The notes below the pieces were generated by a model. The model saw only the letters and a program-made list of their open reading frames with translations. It was not told where the DNA came from and ran no database searches. From Polaribacter sp. SA4-12 (GTDB lineage Bacteria; Bacteroidota; Bacteroidia; Flavobacteriales; Flavobacteriaceae), in the NCBI RefSeq assembly GCF_002163675.1, contig NZ_CP019334.1:878001-942000 (forward strand): DNA of 64,000 nt, given 5' to 3'. How positions within the stretch are numbered: position 1 is the first letter of the stretch; every line of letters begins with the position of its first letter. Shown in pieces: positions 37,018-46,900 of the stretch. The position numbers and the translations under genes were made by a program.

Positions 37018-37258
37018 TAATATAATTTTGTTAGATTTTTAAAAAATTGCACTAAGAACAGTGTTGCTATTCATAGTACAATTTTAAGAACTTTTAATTA
37101 AAAACATTTCCGAGAAGTTTTACTTCGAGGTTTCTACTGAAACTGTCATTCCCATGAAAACGGGAATCTAAAATGTTTTACAATTATTGATATAGTCGTA
37201 TCAAATTACAACTATTTACAAGTTGTTTACAACTTTAGCATTTTTTTAAGAAACCGAC

Positions 37259-37289
37259 TTGTAAAAAAAGAAGTAGACACCTATTTTTG
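37259..37289 (+). promoter_or_regulatory. Predicted dnaX promoter
   Basis: TTG at 37259-37261 and -7 box TATTTTTG at 37282-37289 with a 20-bp spacer. The transcript would have a leader of about 105 nt containing the inverted repeat at 37317-37374. Confidence 0.5.
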
Positions 37290-37316
37290 TTTCATAATTT
37301 TATGAAAAACAAACTT

Positions 37317-37374
37317 GTCTCTTTGAGTGCAGTCGGAAGGTTTGTTTATAGTTCTCGACTGCGCTCAAACAGAC
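37317..37374. repeat. Inverted repeat in the dnaX leader
   Basis: Two 19-nt arms (37317-37335 and 37356-37374) differ at two positions and contain TTGAGTGCAGTCG and its complement. Similar GAGTGCAGTCGA elements are common between flavobacterial genes. Confidence 0.7.
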
Positions 37375-37402
37375 ATTAATAGTATAAAATATAGATTAAT
37401 AA

Positions 37403-39091
37403 ATGGAGCATTTTATAGTTTCTGCACGTAAATACCGTCCTCAAAATTTTGCGGATGTTATTGGGCAACAAGCCATTACAAACACGTTAGAAAAGGCTAT
37501 AGAAAATAACCATTTAGCGCAAGCGTTGTTATTTACAGGTCCACGTGGAGTTGGTAAAACATCTTGTGCAAGAATATTGGCAAAAAATATTAATCAACAA
37601 GATGCAGAAATTTCTGCAGACGAAGATTTTGCCTTTAATATTTTTGAATTAGATGCTGCTTCTAATAATTCTGTTGATGATATTAGAAGTTTAACAGATC
37701 AAGTTCGTATTCCGCCTCAAACTGGTAAATACAAAGTATATATTATTGATGAGGTACACATGTTATCTCAAGCAGCTTTTAATGCTTTTTTAAAGACGTT
37801 AGAAGAACCACCTGCACATGCTATTTTTATTTTAGCAACTACTGAAAAACACAAAATTATTCCGACGATATTATCGCGTTGTCAAATTTTCGATTTTAAA
37901 AGAATTGGCGTTTTAGATGCTAAAAATTACCTAAAAGTAATTTGTGAAAAGGAAAATATTACAGCAGATGATGATGCGTTGCATATTATCGCTCAAAAAG
38001 CGGATGGAGCAATGCGTGATGCGTTGTCTATTTTTGATAGAGTTGTTAGTTTTTCTGGAAATACATTAACGAGAGAAGCTGTTACAGAAAACCTGAATGT
38101 ATTAGACTACGAAACGTATTTTAATATGACAGATTTAATGTTATCAAACAAAATACCACAAGTATTAAATGCTTTTAATGTGGTGTTAGGTAAAGGTTTT
38201 GAAGGGCATCATTTTATAAACGGATTAGCAAGTCACTTTAGAGACTTATTAGTTGCCAAAGACAAAGCTACTTTAGAGTTGTTAGAAGTTGGTGATGCTG
38301 CTAAAAAGAAATATTTAGAACAAGCCACAAAGGCAAGTATTCCTTTTTTAATGCAAGCTATAGAAAAAGCAAATGATTGCGATTTAAATTATAGGGTTAG
38401 TAAAAATCAGCGATTGCTGGTAGAATTAACCATCATGCAGATTGCCTCTATCACTTTTGATGGAGAAAAAAAAAAATCAGCTAACTACATAATTCCTGCT
38501 ACATTTTTTCAAGCACTTTCTCCTGCTGTAAAAGAGATTGCAAAACTGAGTCAAAAAAAGGCTGTGGTTGCGCAACCTCAAAAAGTAGAACCACCTAAAC
38601 CTAAATTGAAACCTCCTGTTTTAAAATCGGCACAAAGACGTACTTCTTCTTTATCACTAAAAAGTATTCACGAGAAAAAAGTAGTTAAAAAAGTAGCTGA
38701 AGAAGAAAACTTCGACAATCACCCAAAAGACGTTTTTACAGAAGAAGTTTTACAAGGACTTTGGAAAGAGTATGTTGCTTTATTAATTACAAAAGGAGAA
38801 CGAAGTATGGCTTCTATTGTAGGTACAGATTTACCAAAATTAGGCCAAGACTTTAAAATTACTTTTACCGTGCCTAATAAATTAATGGAAGATCAGTTTA
38901 GAAAAGGACGACCAAAATTAATCAACTACTTAAGAGAAAAACTTAATAATTACGGAATTAAAATTATTGTTGTATTAAATGAAACTGTGGAGAAAAAGTT
39001 TGCGTATACTCCACTTGAAAAATACAATAAGATGAAAGAAATAAACCCTCTTTTAGAAAAATTAAAAAACGCATTTGGGTTAGATATGTAA
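37403..39091 (+). CDS. dnaX: DNA polymerase III subunit gamma/tau
   Basis: Clamp-loader ATPase of the replicative polymerase, 562 residues. AAA+ features are Walker A GPRGVGKTS near residue 50, Walker B YIIDEVHMLS, the SRC sensor (ILSRCQIF) and the ELDAASNNSVDDIR helix. The zinc-binding cysteine cluster of proteobacterial DnaX is absent between Walker A and ELDAASN, as usual in Bacteroidota. The C-terminal region (about 385-562) is proline/lysine-rich, then a tau-like domain. No evident frameshift site for a separate gamma form was noticed. Confidence 0.96.
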   Translation: MEHFIVSARKYRPQNFADVIGQQAITNTLEKAIENNHLAQALLFTGPRGVGKTSCARILAKNINQQDAEISADEDFAFNIFELDAASNNSVDDIRSLTDQVRIPPQTGKYKVYIIDEVHMLSQAAFNAFLKTLEEPPAHAIFILATTEKHKIIPTILSRCQIFDFKRIGVLDAKNYLKVICEKENITADDDALHIIAQKADGAMRDALSIFDRVVSFSGNTLTREAVTENLNVLDYETYFNMTDLMLSNKIPQVLNAFNVVLGKGFEGHHFINGLASHFRDLLVAKDKATLELLEVGDAAKKKYLEQATKASIPFLMQAIEKANDCDLNYRVSKNQRLLVELTIMQIASITFDGEKKKSANYIIPATFFQALSPAVKEIAKLSQKKAVVAQPQKVEPPKPKLKPPVLKSAQRRTSSLSLKSIHEKKVVKKVAEEENFDNHPKDVFTEEVLQGLWKEYVALLITKGERSMASIVGTDLPKLGQDFKITFTVPNKLMEDQFRKGRPKLINYLREKLNNYGIKIIVVLNETVEKKFAYTPLEKYNKMKEINPLLEKLKNAFGLDM

Positions 39092-39140
39092 CATTATACT
39101 TACGAATACTACTTATAAGTACATTAATTATTATTTAATT

Positions 39141-40790
39141 ATGGATTACTTTATATTTTTTGCTTTTATATGTATTGTCTGGTTTTTGATTCACAACTTC
39201 CGTAAAAAGAAACGTCTAAAGAAATTTAAAACTTCACTTTATAAAAACTGGGGAACTCCAAAAAAGAAAGAAATTTATAATTTCTTTGTAATTTCTAAGT
39301 ATTTTAATAACAACAGACACAAAGAGAAAGCACATCATATTTTATCAGAAAAAAGTAAAGTCGATTTTGATATTGATGATATTTTTAAATTTGTAGATAG
39401 AACTTCTTCTAAAATAGGACAACAATATTTATACTTTAAATTAAGAACAATTGGTACTCTTAAAGAGTTAAAAAAATTTGATGATTTAACGACTTTATTT
39501 CAAAAAAATAAAGACTTAAGTATTTCTTGCCAAATAGAACTTTCTAAATTAAATAACAATAACTCTTATTATTTAGAAGAATTAATCAACGACAAACAAT
39601 TAGAAAAACCAAAACATTTATGGATTGTTAGGGGCTTAACAATTACTGCAATTTCTTCGATTATACTCTTATTTTTCTATCCAATATTTAGTCTTTTATT
39701 GGTTCCTGTTTTTTCTGCGAATCTTTTTTTTCACTATAAAAACAAACATAGTGTTGCCTATTATTTAAATGGAGTAACTCAATTATCTAGAACATTAAAA
39801 GTGAGTCAAAAATTAGCTAAAAACCGAGAAATAGCAGCTCATTTTAAAGATCTTTCTTTTATAAAGGACATGAGGTCTATTAAATTTAAAACAGAGTTTA
39901 TAGCTTTTGAAAAAAACATAACTGATGAGGTTTTATTCTTTCTATGGTTTTTGGCAGAAAGTATTAAAATACTATTTAATGTCGAGTATTTAGTTTTTTA
40001 TAGCTTTTTAGATGCTATTACTAAAAAACGAAAAAGTATCGAAGATATGTTCCTTTTTATAGGAGAAATTGATGCTGCTATTTCTACAGCTTCTTTAAAA
40101 TCTGGAAACTTAAAAATTTGTACACCTACTTTTAATGATAATAATGAGTTAAAAGTAAACGGAATTTATCATCCTTTAATTGAAAATTGTATTACTAACG
40201 ACACACACTTATTACATAAAAGTATGCTTTTAACTGGTTCTAATATGTCTGGGAAAACTACTTTTATAAGAACGGTTGCTATTAATAGTATTTTGGCTCA
40301 AACACTTCATCTTTGTTTTGCTGATGCATATGCTGCTCCTTTTTACAAAATACATTCTTCTATTAGAATTACAGATGATTTGTTAGATAATACAAGTTAT
40401 TATTTACAAGAAGTACTTACCATAAAGGAGTTAATAGAAGCTTCTAAAGACACCAATCCTTGTTTATTTGTATTGGATGAGATTTTTAAAGGCACCAATA
40501 CAATAGAAAGAATTTCTGGTGGAAAAGCTATTTTATCCTATTTAAATAAGGAAAATCATACTGTTTTAGTTTCTACACACGATATAGAATTGACAGAGTT
40601 ATTAGTAAAAGACAACTACGATTTATATCACTTTAGTGAAAAAATTGAAGACAATAATCTCTTTTTCGATCACAAAATAAAACCAGGAAAACTAAAGACT
40701 AGAAATGCGATTAAAATTCTAGACTTATATAAATATCCTTCAGAAATAATTAAAGAAGCAAAAGAAATAGAGGCTACTTATTTTGCTTAA
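39141..40790 (+). CDS. Membrane-associated MutS-like ATPase
   Basis: A 549-residue protein with the MutS C-terminal ATPase but without the mismatch-recognition domain. An N-terminal hydrophobic segment is followed by a lever-like helical region, two adjacent hydrophobic segments (about 165-205), and the ATPase: Walker A GSNMSGKTTF near residue 365, Walker B LFVLDEIFKGTN near 440 and the STHDIEL switch. Such proteins are widespread in Bacteroidota and annotated as DNA mismatch repair proteins, but their membrane segments argue against a role in canonical mismatch repair. Function unknown. It follows dnaX by 49 bp. Confidence 0.85.
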   Translation: MDYFIFFAFICIVWFLIHNFRKKKRLKKFKTSLYKNWGTPKKKEIYNFFVISKYFNNNRHKEKAHHILSEKSKVDFDIDDIFKFVDRTSSKIGQQYLYFKLRTIGTLKELKKFDDLTTLFQKNKDLSISCQIELSKLNNNNSYYLEELINDKQLEKPKHLWIVRGLTITAISSIILLFFYPIFSLLLVPVFSANLFFHYKNKHSVAYYLNGVTQLSRTLKVSQKLAKNREIAAHFKDLSFIKDMRSIKFKTEFIAFEKNITDEVLFFLWFLAESIKILFNVEYLVFYSFLDAITKKRKSIEDMFLFIGEIDAAISTASLKSGNLKICTPTFNDNNELKVNGIYHPLIENCITNDTHLLHKSMLLTGSNMSGKTTFIRTVAINSILAQTLHLCFADAYAAPFYKIHSSIRITDDLLDNTSYYLQEVLTIKELIEASKDTNPCLFVLDEIFKGTNTIERISGGKAILSYLNKENHTVLVSTHDIELTELLVKDNYDLYHFSEKIEDNNLFFDHKIKPGKLKTRNAIKILDLYKYPSEIIKEAKEIEATYFA

Positions 40791-40798
40791 AAATAATT

Positions 40799-42613
40799 TT
40801 ATACGCTTTTCCCTAAGTAAATTAAGGTACAGTTCTCTTTGTTTCCTTCTAATTTTTCAAATTCTGGCAGTAAGAATAATTTATCATCTTTCTTAACAAA
40901 TAAAGGCACCGATTTTAGTTCGTTAAACAATTTAGAAACCATTTCCTTGTACTCTTCTTCAGAAGTAATAGCTACTTCATAAATTTTAGGATTGTCTCTA
41001 AACGCTTCACTTAAATTTATATAATCGTCTTTAGGTGTTAAGAAGTTATTATTTAAAGAGGCATCACCTAAAGTAATTTCATCAGAAGTTGCCAATCTGT
41101 AAGCCCCATGTTCTCCGAAAGATTTTGAAAAATTATCGAGTGCATATTGGTTTACTGTTTCACTACTGGTCATTGCTAATAAATAACCAACATCGTTTAA
41201 TTCTATATTATCAGTTAAATCTTCATTATAAATATCAATTCTAAAAGCCTCTAAATCAGATTTCACAGCTTGATCAACATAATCATTATTTGCATCAATC
41301 AAAATAACTCTTTTGCCATTATCTTTTAAATATTTAGCTATTAATCTAGCAGGACTAGAAGCTCCAATAATTAAAATTGCATTCGAACTTTTTAGAAAAA
41401 CACCCACCATTTTCGCAAACAATCTCGCTGTTGTTGCATTGAATAAAACGGTTCCTAAAACAATCATAAAAACCAAAGGTGTAATGTACTCTGCTCCTTC
41501 TACTCCTTGTTTCATTAACTTACTTCCAAATAAAGAAGCAATACCCGCAGCTACAATTCCACGAGGTCCAACCCAACTTATAAATAGTTTTTCATTTAGT
41601 TTTAATTTAGAATTTCTTGTACTTGCAAAAACTGCTAAAGGTCTAATTACAAACACAACGATTGCAAAAAGTGCTGCCGTTTTCCAAGTATACAACAACA
41701 TTAAATCTTCGATATTTATGTTTGCTGATAATAAAATAAAAAGAATAGAAATTAATAAAACACTTAAAGATTCTTTAAAATAGAGCAACTCTTTTAAGTT
41801 TGCTAGTTTTCCGTTTCCTAAAACCATTCCCATAACTACAACTGCCAATAAACCAGATTCATGTGCAAAAACTTCAGATTCTACAAACACTAATAAAACT
41901 GTTGAAAGAGATACTACATTTAGCAAATAATGAGGAATCAGTTTTTTATTAATTGCATACGCTAAAGCGTGTGCAAAAGTAAAACCAAAGGTTGTACCAA
42001 AAAGTAAAATTTTACCAAACTCCATTAAAGCCACTTTTGTAAAACCACTTCCACCACCAACGCTTATAAATTCGAAAACCAATACTGCAACCAATGCTCC
42101 TATTGGGTCTATTAAAATTCCTTCCCATTTTAAAACGGTTGAGACATCTTTTTTTAATGGAATATTTCTTAAAATTGGTGTAATTACAGTCGGTCCTGTA
42201 ACAATGATTAATCCTGAAAACAGAAAAGAAAGATCCCAATTTAAGTTAAAAATATAATGGGCAACAATTCCTGCTCCAAAGAAAGTAATTGCAGAACCCA
42301 AGGTTATTAATTTTGTAATAACAGGACCTACATTTTTAATTTCACTTCTTTTTAGCGTTAATCCACCTTCAAAAAGTACAATACTTATGGCTAAAGAAAC
42401 AAAGTAATACAATCCATCTCCAGGAAAAAGTCCTTTTTTACCATTCCAAATTGGTTCTATCCATTTTGTGCCATCTTCACTTAAAAACTCAGCAGCAATT
42501 GGACCAACAAGTAATCCAATTAAAATTAAAGGTAGAATTGCAGGGATTTTAAATTTCCATGCAAACCATTGTGCTAATATTCCTAAAATGATAATTCCTG
42601 CGAGCTCTAACAT
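40799..42613 (-). CDS. CPA1-type Na+/H+ antiporter with TrkA-N regulatory domain
   Basis: A 604-residue cation:proton antiporter. About twelve membrane segments fill residues 1-400 (including the GGLTLKRSEI, ILIDPIGA and WVGPRGIVAAG motifs of the NhaP/CPA1 family). A Rossmann-type TrkA-N nucleotide-binding domain follows (ILIIGASSPARLIAKYL, about 410-530), and then a TrkA-C-like end. It should exchange Na+ or K+ for protons, with gating by NAD(H) or nucleotide binding inferred from the RCK-type domain. Single gene, divergent from the universal stress protein gene. Confidence 0.92.
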   Translation of the reverse strand: MLELAGIIILGILAQWFAWKFKIPAILPLILIGLLVGPIAAEFLSEDGTKWIEPIWNGKKGLFPGDGLYYFVSLAISIVLFEGGLTLKRSEIKNVGPVITKLITLGSAITFFGAGIVAHYIFNLNWDLSFLFSGLIIVTGPTVITPILRNIPLKKDVSTVLKWEGILIDPIGALVAVLVFEFISVGGGSGFTKVALMEFGKILLFGTTFGFTFAHALAYAINKKLIPHYLLNVVSLSTVLLVFVESEVFAHESGLLAVVVMGMVLGNGKLANLKELLYFKESLSVLLISILFILLSANINIEDLMLLYTWKTAALFAIVVFVIRPLAVFASTRNSKLKLNEKLFISWVGPRGIVAAGIASLFGSKLMKQGVEGAEYITPLVFMIVLGTVLFNATTARLFAKMVGVFLKSSNAILIIGASSPARLIAKYLKDNGKRVILIDANNDYVDQAVKSDLEAFRIDIYNEDLTDNIELNDVGYLLAMTSSETVNQYALDNFSKSFGEHGAYRLATSDEITLGDASLNNNFLTPKDDYINLSEAFRDNPKIYEVAITSEEEYKEMVSKLFNELKSVPLFVKKDDKLFLLPEFEKLEGNKENCTLIYLGKSV

Positions 42614-42738
42614 ATTTTTTTATTATTAAGAAAGTAAATTTAAGAATGTTTTACCATCATAAAAATTAATTTATAGTTTTTTTATTTCTTGTAAAGTTCC
42701 CTATATTGTCGCAATAACTTAACTTTAAAAGACTTTTT

Positions 42739-43572
42739 TTGCAGAAAATTGATAAAATATTAATCGGTGTTGCATTTTCACCAAACTTAAAAGCAAACAT
42801 ATTTGAAGCTATTAGATTGGCTAATATATTTGATGCTGAATTGGTTGGCGTTCATGTTGGAACAAAATCAGATAAAAAAAAATCGGATTTAAAGGCTATT
42901 TTAACGGAAGGAGATGCTCTAAAAAAACCAGGTACAACTATCTGGAAAGAAGGTAATCCAGTAGATGTAATTCTAGAAACTTGTACGCAAGAAAATATAG
43001 ATTTACTTATTTTAGGTGCAATTCAAAAAGAAAATTTACTAAAATACTATGTAGGTTCAATTGCTAGAAAAATTACTAGAAAATCACCTTGTTCTGTCTT
43101 ATTGCTCATAAAACCATCTATAAAAAGAGTTCCTTGTAAACACATTGTTGTAAATGGTTTAAAAGACGAAAGAACAGAAGAAACTATAAAAACAGCTTTT
43201 CTTTTCTCTGAACATTTAAAATGTAGTAAAATTACAATTGTAGAAGAAGTTAGTCAAGATGAATTGCATGTTAAAGTAAGTGATGACAAGACTTTACGTA
43301 AAGCAAATATTGCAAGAGAAAGATTAAGTACTAGAGAAGATCAACGTGTAAAACATATTTTAGAAACGATTAATAATAAAGATATTACTGTAAAAACGCA
43401 AAGTATTTTTGGAAAAAGAGGATACTCTATTGGACATTATGCAAAAGTAAAAAGAGCCGATTTATTAATAATGAATGCTCCTAACAAATTAGGTTTCTTC
43501 GATCGGATTTTCCCTCATGATATTGAATATATTTTATCTGAATTACCAACTGATGTTTTAATTGTAAAATAG
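42739..43572 (+). CDS. Universal stress protein (tandem UspA domains)
   Basis: A 277-residue protein with two UspA-like halves; the first begins KILIGVAFSPNLKANIFEAI, with a GSIARKITRKSPCSVLLL end, and the second ends DIEYILSELPTDVLIVK. The first half retains a G-x-G-like nucleotide loop (LILGAIQK...YVGSIA). The start codon is TTG at 42739; no ATG is available before the conserved first strand. The stop codon directly precedes the ATG of the SulP gene with no gap, so they are co-translated. A link between this Usp and anion uptake is likely. Confidence 0.85.
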   Translation: MQKIDKILIGVAFSPNLKANIFEAIRLANIFDAELVGVHVGTKSDKKKSDLKAILTEGDALKKPGTTIWKEGNPVDVILETCTQENIDLLILGAIQKENLLKYYVGSIARKITRKSPCSVLLLIKPSIKRVPCKHIVVNGLKDERTEETIKTAFLFSEHLKCSKITIVEEVSQDELHVKVSDDKTLRKANIARERLSTREDQRVKHILETINNKDITVKTQSIFGKRGYSIGHYAKVKRADLLIMNAPNKLGFFDRIFPHDIEYILSELPTDVLIVK

Positions 43573-45762
43573 ATGCCGAAAAAAAATACATTTAAAACGT
43601 TTGTAAGTGACATTCCAAAAAATTTATTTTCTGGTTTTGTCGTTTCATTAATTGCACTTCCTTTAGGTTTAGGACTTGCATTAGCATCTGGCGCACCTCC
43701 TATTTCTGGAGTTATTGCAGCCATTATTGGTGGTATTGTTGTTTCTATAATTGGTGGCTCTAACGTTACTATTACAGGTCCTGGAAATGGTTTGGTAGTT
43801 GTTATTTTAGCAGCAATTACAACTTTGGGTGAAGGCGATATGCAACAAGGATTTTTATATACTTTGGCTGCTATTGTAATCTCCGGAATTATCATGATTA
43901 TTCTTGGTTTTCTAAGAATGGGCTCTTTAGGTGATTTCTTTCCTGGTTCTGCTATACAAGGAATGTTAGCTGCCATTGGAATTGGAATTTTCGCAAAACA
44001 GATTCATGTTATGTTTGGTAATTTAGAAGCCAAAGGAAGCATTATTGAACTTCTAATACAGATTCCTGAAGGAATTATAAACTTGATAAAAACGGATAAT
44101 TCAAGCATGTTTTATGCAGGTTTAGTCGGAATTGTAAGTTTATTAATTATGATTTTTTACAGTAAAATAAGAAATCGATATTTTCAATTAATTCCTGCTC
44201 CTATGTGGATTGTGGTTTTAAGTGTTGGTATGTATTATTATTTTGAATTGGTTTCTGCAACTCCATATCCTATTGATAAAAGTTTATTGATTGCATTGCC
44301 TGATGATATATTATCGAATTTTGCTTTTCCTGATTTTGGTAAAGTATATCATGGAGATTTTATAAATGCAGTAATTGCCATTACTTTAATTGCAAGTATA
44401 GAAAGTTTATTAAGTATTAAAGCTGTTGATAAATTAGATCCTTTAAAAAGAAGGTCTAACGTAAATAAGGATATTCGTGCCTTAGGCTTAGCAACAGTTA
44501 TTAGTGGTTTTTTAGGAGGATTAAATGTTGTTACTGTAATTGCAAGAAGTTCTGTAAACGTTAATAATAAAGGAACAAATAGATCTGCAAACTTTTTTCA
44601 TGCAGCGTTTTTAGTTGCTTTTATTTTATTATTTGCAACTGAATTACGTAAAATTCCATTGCCAGCTTTAGCTGCTATTTTAGTATTTACAGGGTATAAA
44701 TTAGCATCACCAGAAAATCTAAAAAAAGTACTTAGTATTGGTTCTGAGCAATTAATTATCTTTTTAGTTACACTACTTACAACCATTGCAACAAGCTTAA
44801 TTACAGGAATAATTGTTGGTATTTTAGTCACGTTTATTATTCATGTTATTATCAATAAAAACATCCTTTTATTTATAAAAAACATTTTAAAACCAAATGT
44901 TTTAATGTTTAAAGAAGAAGGTACCTATTATGTGAGTGTAAAGAACTTTTCTAGTTTTTTAAACTATACAAAACTGAAAACGAAACTCGATCAAATTCCT
45001 GAAACAGAAGAAGCAATTATCGATTTTTCGATGTGTGATTTTGTAGATCATTCTGTGATGGAAAACATGAGTAATTACGCAGCTTCTTTTACTAGAAAAG
45101 GCGGACATTTTGAAGTAATTGGTTTAGATGATTCTAAATCTGGAAGTGAACATCCTTTTGCACTACGTAAGATATTGCCAAAACAAATTATTCCAAAAGA
45201 AGGTGTTTTAACTAAAAGGCAAAAATCTATTCAAAATATTAGTGAAAAAATGCATTGGAAATATTATGCCTTTTCTGCACAAGAAATGCAAGAGTTACCG
45301 ACTTTTGGTTATTTTAAAACACGTAAAATAAACAAAGTTTCTAACGTACTTTCTAACGAAGATTGCACCATTTTTGATGTTCATTTTACTGAAGGTGAAA
45401 TGATTGCGAAACAAGTGATTAAAACAACTATGTTGCATATTCATACTTTAAAACCAGTTCCTAATTTTACATTAGACAGAGAAGGTATTTTTGAATATCT
45501 CTTAGAATTTGCTGGTTATAAAGATATTGATATTAGTAATCATCCAGATTTTAGCAAACGTTTTTATTTAGCTGGAAAAAACGAAGAAAAAATTAGAGCA
45601 TTTTTCACAGATGAACTAATTTTGTTCTTTGAAAGCAATAAACAATATCATATTTCTGCTACCGAAAACGGAATTTTAATATTTGGGAACGAACGTTTAT
45701 CGAGTGTTAAAGAAATTAAAGCACTTGCTTATTTTGGTATGGGATTACAAAAAACAATATAA
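43573..45762 (+). CDS. SulP family inorganic anion transporter with extra C-terminal domain
   Basis: A 729-residue permease of the SulP/SLC26 family (sulfate, bicarbonate or related anions). The membrane domain (about 1-425) starts with FSGFVVSLIALPLGLGLALASG and has the SulP consensus region with the GSNVTITGPG loop. A STAS domain follows (about 435-545, EEAIIDFSMCDFVDHSVME). Residues about 550-729 form a further domain of unknown function without recognised motifs, seen attached to SulP in Bacteroidota. It is preceded without a gap by the universal stress protein and followed after 5 bp by miaE. Substrate not determined. Confidence 0.92.
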   Translation: MPKKNTFKTFVSDIPKNLFSGFVVSLIALPLGLGLALASGAPPISGVIAAIIGGIVVSIIGGSNVTITGPGNGLVVVILAAITTLGEGDMQQGFLYTLAAIVISGIIMIILGFLRMGSLGDFFPGSAIQGMLAAIGIGIFAKQIHVMFGNLEAKGSIIELLIQIPEGIINLIKTDNSSMFYAGLVGIVSLLIMIFYSKIRNRYFQLIPAPMWIVVLSVGMYYYFELVSATPYPIDKSLLIALPDDILSNFAFPDFGKVYHGDFINAVIAITLIASIESLLSIKAVDKLDPLKRRSNVNKDIRALGLATVISGFLGGLNVVTVIARSSVNVNNKGTNRSANFFHAAFLVAFILLFATELRKIPLPALAAILVFTGYKLASPENLKKVLSIGSEQLIIFLVTLLTTIATSLITGIIVGILVTFIIHVIINKNILLFIKNILKPNVLMFKEEGTYYVSVKNFSSFLNYTKLKTKLDQIPETEEAIIDFSMCDFVDHSVMENMSNYAASFTRKGGHFEVIGLDDSKSGSEHPFALRKILPKQIIPKEGVLTKRQKSIQNISEKMHWKYYAFSAQEMQELPTFGYFKTRKINKVSNVLSNEDCTIFDVHFTEGEMIAKQVIKTTMLHIHTLKPVPNFTLDREGIFEYLLEFAGYKDIDISNHPDFSKRFYLAGKNEEKIRAFFTDELILFFESNKQYHISATENGILIFGNERLSSVKEIKALAYFGMGLQKTI

Positions 45763-45767
45763 TTAGT

Positions 45768-46349
45768 ATGTTAGGATTACAATTTGAAACCGAAACTTCT
45801 TGGGCAGAAATTGCCAAAGATAATTTACAACAAATACTTACAGATCATGCTTTTTTAGAGCAAAAAGCAGCTTCTAACGCTGTTTCTATAATTATTAATT
45901 ATTCTGAAGAAACAGAGCTTGTAAAAGAGATGAGTAATATTGCTATTGAAGAAATGCAACACTTTAAAATGGTGCATTTGTTAATGGTAAAACGTGGAAT
46001 GGTTTTAGGTCGTGAGCAAAAGAATGATTATGCTATTCGATTGCAAAAATTTTTTAAGAAAACAGGCGATAGAACAGATGCTTTAATTCAGCGTTTATTA
46101 GTTGCTGCTTTAATTGAAGCTAGAAGTTGTGAGCGTTTTAAAGTGTTTTCTGAAAATATGGAAGATGAAGAATTGTCTAAATTCTATAATAATTTAATGA
46201 TTTCTGAAGCTGGACATTATACTACTTTTTTAAAGTTTGCCAGAGAATATCAAGATAGAGAGATTGTTGATAAAAAATGGAATGACTTATTAGCTTTTGA
46301 AGCTGAATTAATGAAAGAACGTGGAAAAAAAGCGACAATTCACGGTTAG
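45768..46349 (+). CDS. miaE: tRNA-(ms2io6A37)-hydroxylase MiaE
   Basis: Non-haem di-iron monooxygenase of 193 residues that hydroxylates the isopentenyl group of ms2i6A at tRNA position 37. Iron ligands are visible in a ferritin-like four-helix bundle: AIEEMQHFKM, IEARSCERFK and SEAGHYTTF. It starts 5 bp after the SulP stop and is cotranscribed with it, with no obvious functional connection. A small CTTCCC/GGGAAG hairpin follows in the 92-bp gap. Confidence 0.95.
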   Translation: MLGLQFETETSWAEIAKDNLQQILTDHAFLEQKAASNAVSIIINYSEETELVKEMSNIAIEEMQHFKMVHLLMVKRGMVLGREQKNDYAIRLQKFFKKTGDRTDALIQRLLVAALIEARSCERFKVFSENMEDEELSKFYNNLMISEAGHYTTFLKFAREYQDREIVDKKWNDLLAFEAELMKERGKKATIHG

Positions 46350-46441
46350 AAATCCCAACTTAATCTTCCCAAAGGGAAGAAACTCTTATCCTAAAACTTT
46401 GCAACTTTACAACTCTGTAACTTTGCAACTAATTTAAAAAT

Positions 46442-46873
46442 ATGTTCTCTAAAGACGAAGCTGCATTATTACGTAAGGAATTTTGGACAAGTTTTGGAAA
46501 ATCGTTTCCAAAGAAATGGTTGTTGTACAACACAAAAATAAAAGGATTCTCTTTTAAATTTGTGGCGGATAGAAAAAAAGCAATGGTTTGTTTGGATATT
46601 GAAAATCCTGAGGAATTGGTAAACCTACTCTATTTTGATAAAATGATTTCTTTAAAAACGTTGTTAGAAAATGAACTTCCTGAAGTTATTTTTAATGATG
46701 ATTATGAGCTTGAAAGTGGCAAAAAAATTCATAGAATTTATGTCCCGTTTGAAGGAAAATTTAGTGTCCATAATAAAAATACGTGGAGAGATTGTTTTGA
46801 GTTTTATATGGAAACAATGCCAAAATTTGAAAATTTTTTCTACGAATATGAAGATGTTATAAAAAGTATCTAA
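46442..46873 (+). CDS. DUF4268 domain-containing protein
   Basis: A 143-residue protein of the DUF4268 family, with the typical beginning LRKEFWTSFGKSF and central KGFSFKFVADRKKAMVCLDIE. DUF4268 is also found as a C-terminal domain next to nuclease-like domains, but here it is alone, without a catalytic motif. A -7 box TAACTTTG lies at 46418-46425 in a stretch of short ACTTTGCAAC repeats upstream. Function unknown. Confidence 0.82.
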   Translation: MFSKDEAALLRKEFWTSFGKSFPKKWLLYNTKIKGFSFKFVADRKKAMVCLDIENPEELVNLLYFDKMISLKTLLENELPEVIFNDDYELESGKKIHRIYVPFEGKFSVHNKNTWRDCFEFYMETMPKFENFFYEYEDVIKSI

Positions 46874-46900
46874 ATACTTCTCGTGCTAATTGTTTACTAA

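Larger units (their letters stand above)
37018..37402. other. 385-bp divergent region between msrA and dnaX
   Basis: It contains a short ATTCCC/GGGAAT repeat (37147-37170), the predicted dnaX promoter (37259-37289) and a large inverted repeat in the dnaX leader (37317-37374). No gene is seen. Confidence 0.6.

Noticed and set aside
37403..39091. Missing zinc-finger cysteines in DnaX as a sign of degeneration
   Set aside because: Loss of the cluster is usual in Bacteroidota DnaX and the ATPase motifs are intact.
40799..42613. Possible K+ efflux (KefC-type) assignment for the antiporter
   Set aside because: The TrkA-N domain alone suggested this, but the membrane-domain motifs fit CPA1/NhaP better.
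43515..43976. 153-residue frame opposite the universal stress protein/SulP junction
   Set aside because: Antisense to two well-supported genes and composed of repeated proline/isoleucine stretches.
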